8,877 nucleotides of DNA from an uncultured Caulobacteraceae bacterium (lineage in GTDB: Bacteria > Pseudomonadota > Alphaproteobacteria > Caulobacterales > Caulobacteraceae): contig CALEOQ010000098.1 of the NCBI GenBank assembly GCA_937910255.1, positions 1-8,877 on the forward strand. The letters are read 5' to 3'. Position numbers and translations under genes: made by a program. The first letter of the stretch is position 1. Each line of letters opens with the position of its first letter. The notes under the pieces were generated by a model, which saw only the letters and a list, made by a program, of their open reading frames with translations, had not been told where the DNA came from and searched no databases. This document shows positions 7,447 through 8,877 of this stretch, piece by piece.

Positions 7447-8465
7447 TGCGGCTGATAGATCTGATCGAACACGCCGCCGTCGGCGAAGTGCTCGGCCTGG
7501 GCCGCCGGCCAGCCGCCAAAGTCGGCGATGGTGGCCAGGTCCAGCTGCGCGAACTTGTCGCTGTAGCGCCCGGCGACCTCGGCGTTGCGGGGACGGAAGT
7601 GGTGGCGGGCGGCGAGGTCCTGGGCCTCAGGGGTGTAGAGCCCCTGCAGATAGGCCTCGGCCAGGACCCGGGTCTTGTGGCGCTCCACCACGGCGTCCAC
7701 CACCGAGACGGGCGGTTCGGCCAGGATGGAGGTCGGCGGCACGATGATGTCGAGCTTGTCGTCGCCCAGTTCGTTGAGGGCCAGGAAGGCTTCGTTCTCC
7801 CAGGCCAGCAGGACATCGCCGATCCCGCGCTGGGCGAAGGTGGTGGTGGAGCCCCGGGCGCCGGTGTCCAGCACAGGCACCCGCTGGAAGAGCGTGCGGA
7901 CAAAGCTTCTGGCCTGGCCCGCATCGCCGCCGTTCGTCCTAAGCGCATGGTCCCAGGCGGCCAGATAGTTCCAGCGAGCCCCGCCGGAGGTCTTGGGATT
8001 GGGCGTGATCACCTCGACGCCAGGTCGGACAAGGTCGTCCCACCCCCGGATCGCCTCGGGGTTTCCCTGGCGAACCAGGAATACGATGGTCGAGGTGTAG
8101 GGCGCGCTGTTGTCGGGCAGTCGCGTGGCCCAGTCCGGCGCGACGAGGCCACGCTTGGCGATCTCGTCAATATCGGCGGCCAGGGCCAGGGTGACCACGT
8201 CGGCCTCGAGCCCATCGACCACCGAACGCGCCTGCTTGCCCGAGCCGCCATGCGACTGCTCGACCCTCACGCCGGCGGCGATCTCCGGTTGGAGCTGAGC
8301 GAAGAGGACGTTGTAGTCCCGATAGAATTCCCGCGTCGGATCATAGCTGACATTGAGAAGGGTGGCCGCGCGCGCCGCGCCTGGTGGCTCGGCTGAGCAG
8401 GCGGCCAACGCGCCGGCGCTCGCCAGCCCCCCCATCAGCACCCCACGTCGATTCAGGTTCGCCAT
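7443..8465 (-). CDS. cysP: Sulfate ABC transporter substrate-binding protein, possible Tat lipoprotein
   Basis: Periplasmic sulfate-binding protein (CysP/Sbp family) of 340 residues, first gene of the operon. Family features include LNVSYDPTREFYRDYN (37-52), QSHGGSGKQARSV (70-82), PYTSTIVFLVRQGNP (122-136), TPNPKTSGGARWNYLAAW (154-171) and LLAWENEAFLAL (219-230). The SGG and GGSG segments match loops that hold sulfate in this family. The N-terminus has a twin-arginine (LNRRGVLMGG), a hydrophobic stretch and a lipobox-like LAAC with C23, so it may be exported by Tat and lipidated; a plain Sec route is possible. The start at 8465 is chosen over an in-frame ATG at 8504 because GGGAG sits 7 nt upstream and the shorter form gives a clean signal peptide. 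Whether it is better called CysP (thiosulfate) or Sbp (sulfate) cannot be told by eye. Confidence 0.93.
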   Translation of the reverse strand: MANLNRRGVLMGGLASAGALAACSAEPPGAARAATLLNVSYDPTREFYRDYNVLFAQLQPEIAAGVRVEQSHGGSGKQARSVVDGLEADVVTLALAADIDEIAKRGLVAPDWATRLPDNSAPYTSTIVFLVRQGNPEAIRGWDDLVRPGVEVITPNPKTSGGARWNYLAAWDHALRTNGGDAGQARSFVRTLFQRVPVLDTGARGSTTTFAQRGIGDVLLAWENEAFLALNELGDDKLDIIVPPTSILAEPPVSVVDAVVERHKTRVLAEAYLQGLYTPEAQDLAARHHFRPRNAEVAGRYSDKFAQLDLATIADFGGWPAAQAEHFADGGVFDQIYQPQ

Positions 8466-8472
8466 CTTCACT

Positions 8473-8477
8473 CTCCC
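8473..8477 (-). promoter_or_regulatory. Ribosome binding site of the sulfate-binding protein
   Basis: On the minus strand GGGAG lies 7 nt before the ATG at 8465. It is the only good Shine-Dalgarno of the operon's first four genes, in keeping with one strong initiation followed by coupled translation. Confidence 0.7.
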
Positions 8478-8504
8478 GTTTGGCTGGGGGAAAGTGGGGC
8501 ACAT

Positions 8505-8522
8505 CTAATCCTATCGGAATAG
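8505..8522 (-). promoter_or_regulatory. Imperfect palindrome upstream of the sulfate operon, candidate operator
   Basis: On the minus strand CTATTCC, a 4-nt spacer, then GGATTAG: 7-nt arms with 6 of 7 positions complementary. It is A+T-rich against the surrounding DNA and lies 39 bp upstream of the binding-protein ATG, where promoter and operator are expected. I cannot place convincing -35/-10 hexamers; TACTAT and TAGGAT within or next to it are possible -10 elements. The regulator is unknown. Confidence 0.4.
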
Positions 8523-8578
8523 TAGGCTTCGACAGAAGGCGGTTTAGAGTTTCTGCAGACGCCTATAGATGCGGCGCC

Positions 8579-8743
8579 TCAGGGGGTGACGATCTCGAAC
8601 CAGAAGTCGAAGCGGTCGAGGCCGGCCAGGAGGGCGGCGAGACGGTCGGGCTCGCGGGTGTCCACCGCGCCAGCGGCGAGCGCGGCCTCCAGGTCCAGCT
8701 CGCCCAGCACCAGGGCCACCAGGGTTGACCGGCTCAGGCGGAC
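8579..8743 (-). CDS. Alkyl sulfatase (SdsA1/YjcS type), last 54 codons, truncated by the contig end
   Basis: A short frame that runs from the insert edge to a TGA at 8579-8581. It encodes 54 residues: VRLSRSTLVALVLGELDLEA, then a short acidic/alanine-rich part, then RLAALLAGLDRFDFWFEIVTP. The ending LDxFDFWFxIVTP and the LSRSTLxALVLG phrase recall the SCP2-like C-terminal domain of alkyl sulfatases of the metallo-beta-lactamase superfamily, which hydrolyse sulfate esters such as dodecyl sulfate to sulfate and an alcohol. The catalytic zinc domain would lie beyond the window, so activity cannot be judged. Its stop is 113 bp upstream of the sulfate-binding protein on the same strand, so co-regulation or co-transcription with sulfate import makes sense. 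A stand-alone SCP2 protein with this C-terminus is the main alternative. Confidence 0.72.
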   Translation of the reverse strand, partial: VRLSRSTLVALVLGELDLEAALAAGAVDTREPDRLAALLAGLDRFDFWFEIVTP

Positions 8744-8807
8744 AGATCGGAAGAGCACACGTCTGAACTCCAGTCACGTCGTAACCTCGTATGCCGCCCT
8801 CTGCTTG
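8744..8807 (+). other. Illumina TruSeq adapter read-through with the same index (contamination)
   Basis: AGATCGGAAGAGC begins at 8744 and the TruSeq index-adapter sequence continues to 8777. Next come index GTCGTA (8778-8783, reverse complement of the index at the left end) and the P7 end to 8807. The P7 part carries three T-to-C differences from the standard sequence (8785, 8797, 8799), as expected from low-quality read ends. The 64-nt length equals that of the left copy. The insert therefore ends at about 8743. Confidence 0.98.
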
Positions 8808-8877
8808 AAAAAAAAAAATACCCTAATATATCTACCACGTATCCTTACACTTTCCTCACTTTTCGCCTCGTTCCCCC
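8808..8877. other. Non-biological tail: 11-A run and read noise
   Basis: Eleven A at 8808-8818 follow the adapter, then 59 bases of pyrimidine-rich sequence with no coding or structural signal. This mirrors the left end (poly-T then noise) but the noise itself is not a reverse-complement copy, which fits independent degraded base calls. It should be trimmed. Confidence 0.92.

Noticed and set aside
6581..7948. Upstream extension of cysW giving a 733-residue frame
   Set aside because: The extension is Pro/Arg-rich out-of-frame translation of cysT and the binding-protein gene; the ATGA overlap at 6577-6580 fixes the real start.
8558..8578. Hairpin after the sulfatase stop codon as a terminator
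   Set aside because: Only a 6-bp stem with a G-T pair and a 9-nt loop, with no T-run after it; not enough to call.
8544..8777. 77-residue minus-strand frame starting MTGVQTCALPI
   Set aside because: Its start is the adapter-derived peptide, and the rest is a Pro/Arg/Gly-rich shadow of the alkyl sulfatase fragment, which lies in another frame.
88..8807. Long terminal inverted repeat suggesting a transposon or linear element
   Set aside because: The 64-nt ends match Illumina P7/TruSeq sequence, including an index, so they are technical.

Overview
The window looks like one complete assembled contig. Its real biological insert runs from about position 152 to 8743, and both ends run out into Illumina adapter sequence. 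The DNA is very GC-rich (about two-thirds G+C by eye). Dense minus-strand operons, a TonB receptor paired with a PiuC-type dioxygenase, and an AlgE-like outer-membrane barrel suggest an alphaproteobacterium, most likely of the Caulobacter/Phenylobacterium type. The taxonomic guess is an inference; there is no rRNA or marker gene here.

Layout of the insert: (1) 152-2509, plus strand, iron uptake: the C-terminal two-thirds of a TonB-dependent catecholate-type siderophore receptor, a GC-rich stem-loop with a UUCG loop, then a full PiuC/YbiX-type Fe(II)/2-oxoglutarate dioxygenase. (2) 2534-3049, minus strand: a DUF1993 protein of unknown role, with a GTG start. (3) 3226-8465, minus strand, sulfate uptake, transcribed from right to left: sulfate-binding protein (possible Tat lipoprotein), CysT, CysW, CysA, then an AlgE-family outer-membrane barrel, ending at a good rho-independent terminator (3149-3198). 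The first three genes are joined by ATGA overlaps and cysA follows cysW by 7 bp. (4) 8579-8743, minus strand: the last 54 codons of what looks like an alkyl sulfatase (SdsA1/YjcS type), directly upstream of the sulfate operon.

The genes make a coherent story for two scarce nutrients. The receptor/dioxygenase pair handles an iron chelate. The minus-strand block could free sulfate from organic sulfate esters (alkyl sulfatase), let an anion cross the outer membrane (AlgE-like barrel), capture it in the periplasm (binding protein) and import it through CysTWA. The link of sulfatase and barrel to sulfate supply rests on position and family, not on direct proof. An 18-bp imperfect palindrome 39 bp upstream of the binding-protein start is the best candidate operator.

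I see no CRISPR array, tRNA, rRNA, insertion sequence or evident new defence or mobile system. Apart from the adapter ends, this is ordinary chromosomal metabolism. The most useful points are the hidden sulfatase fragment, the barrel in the sulfate operon and the adapter-derived false protein termini.
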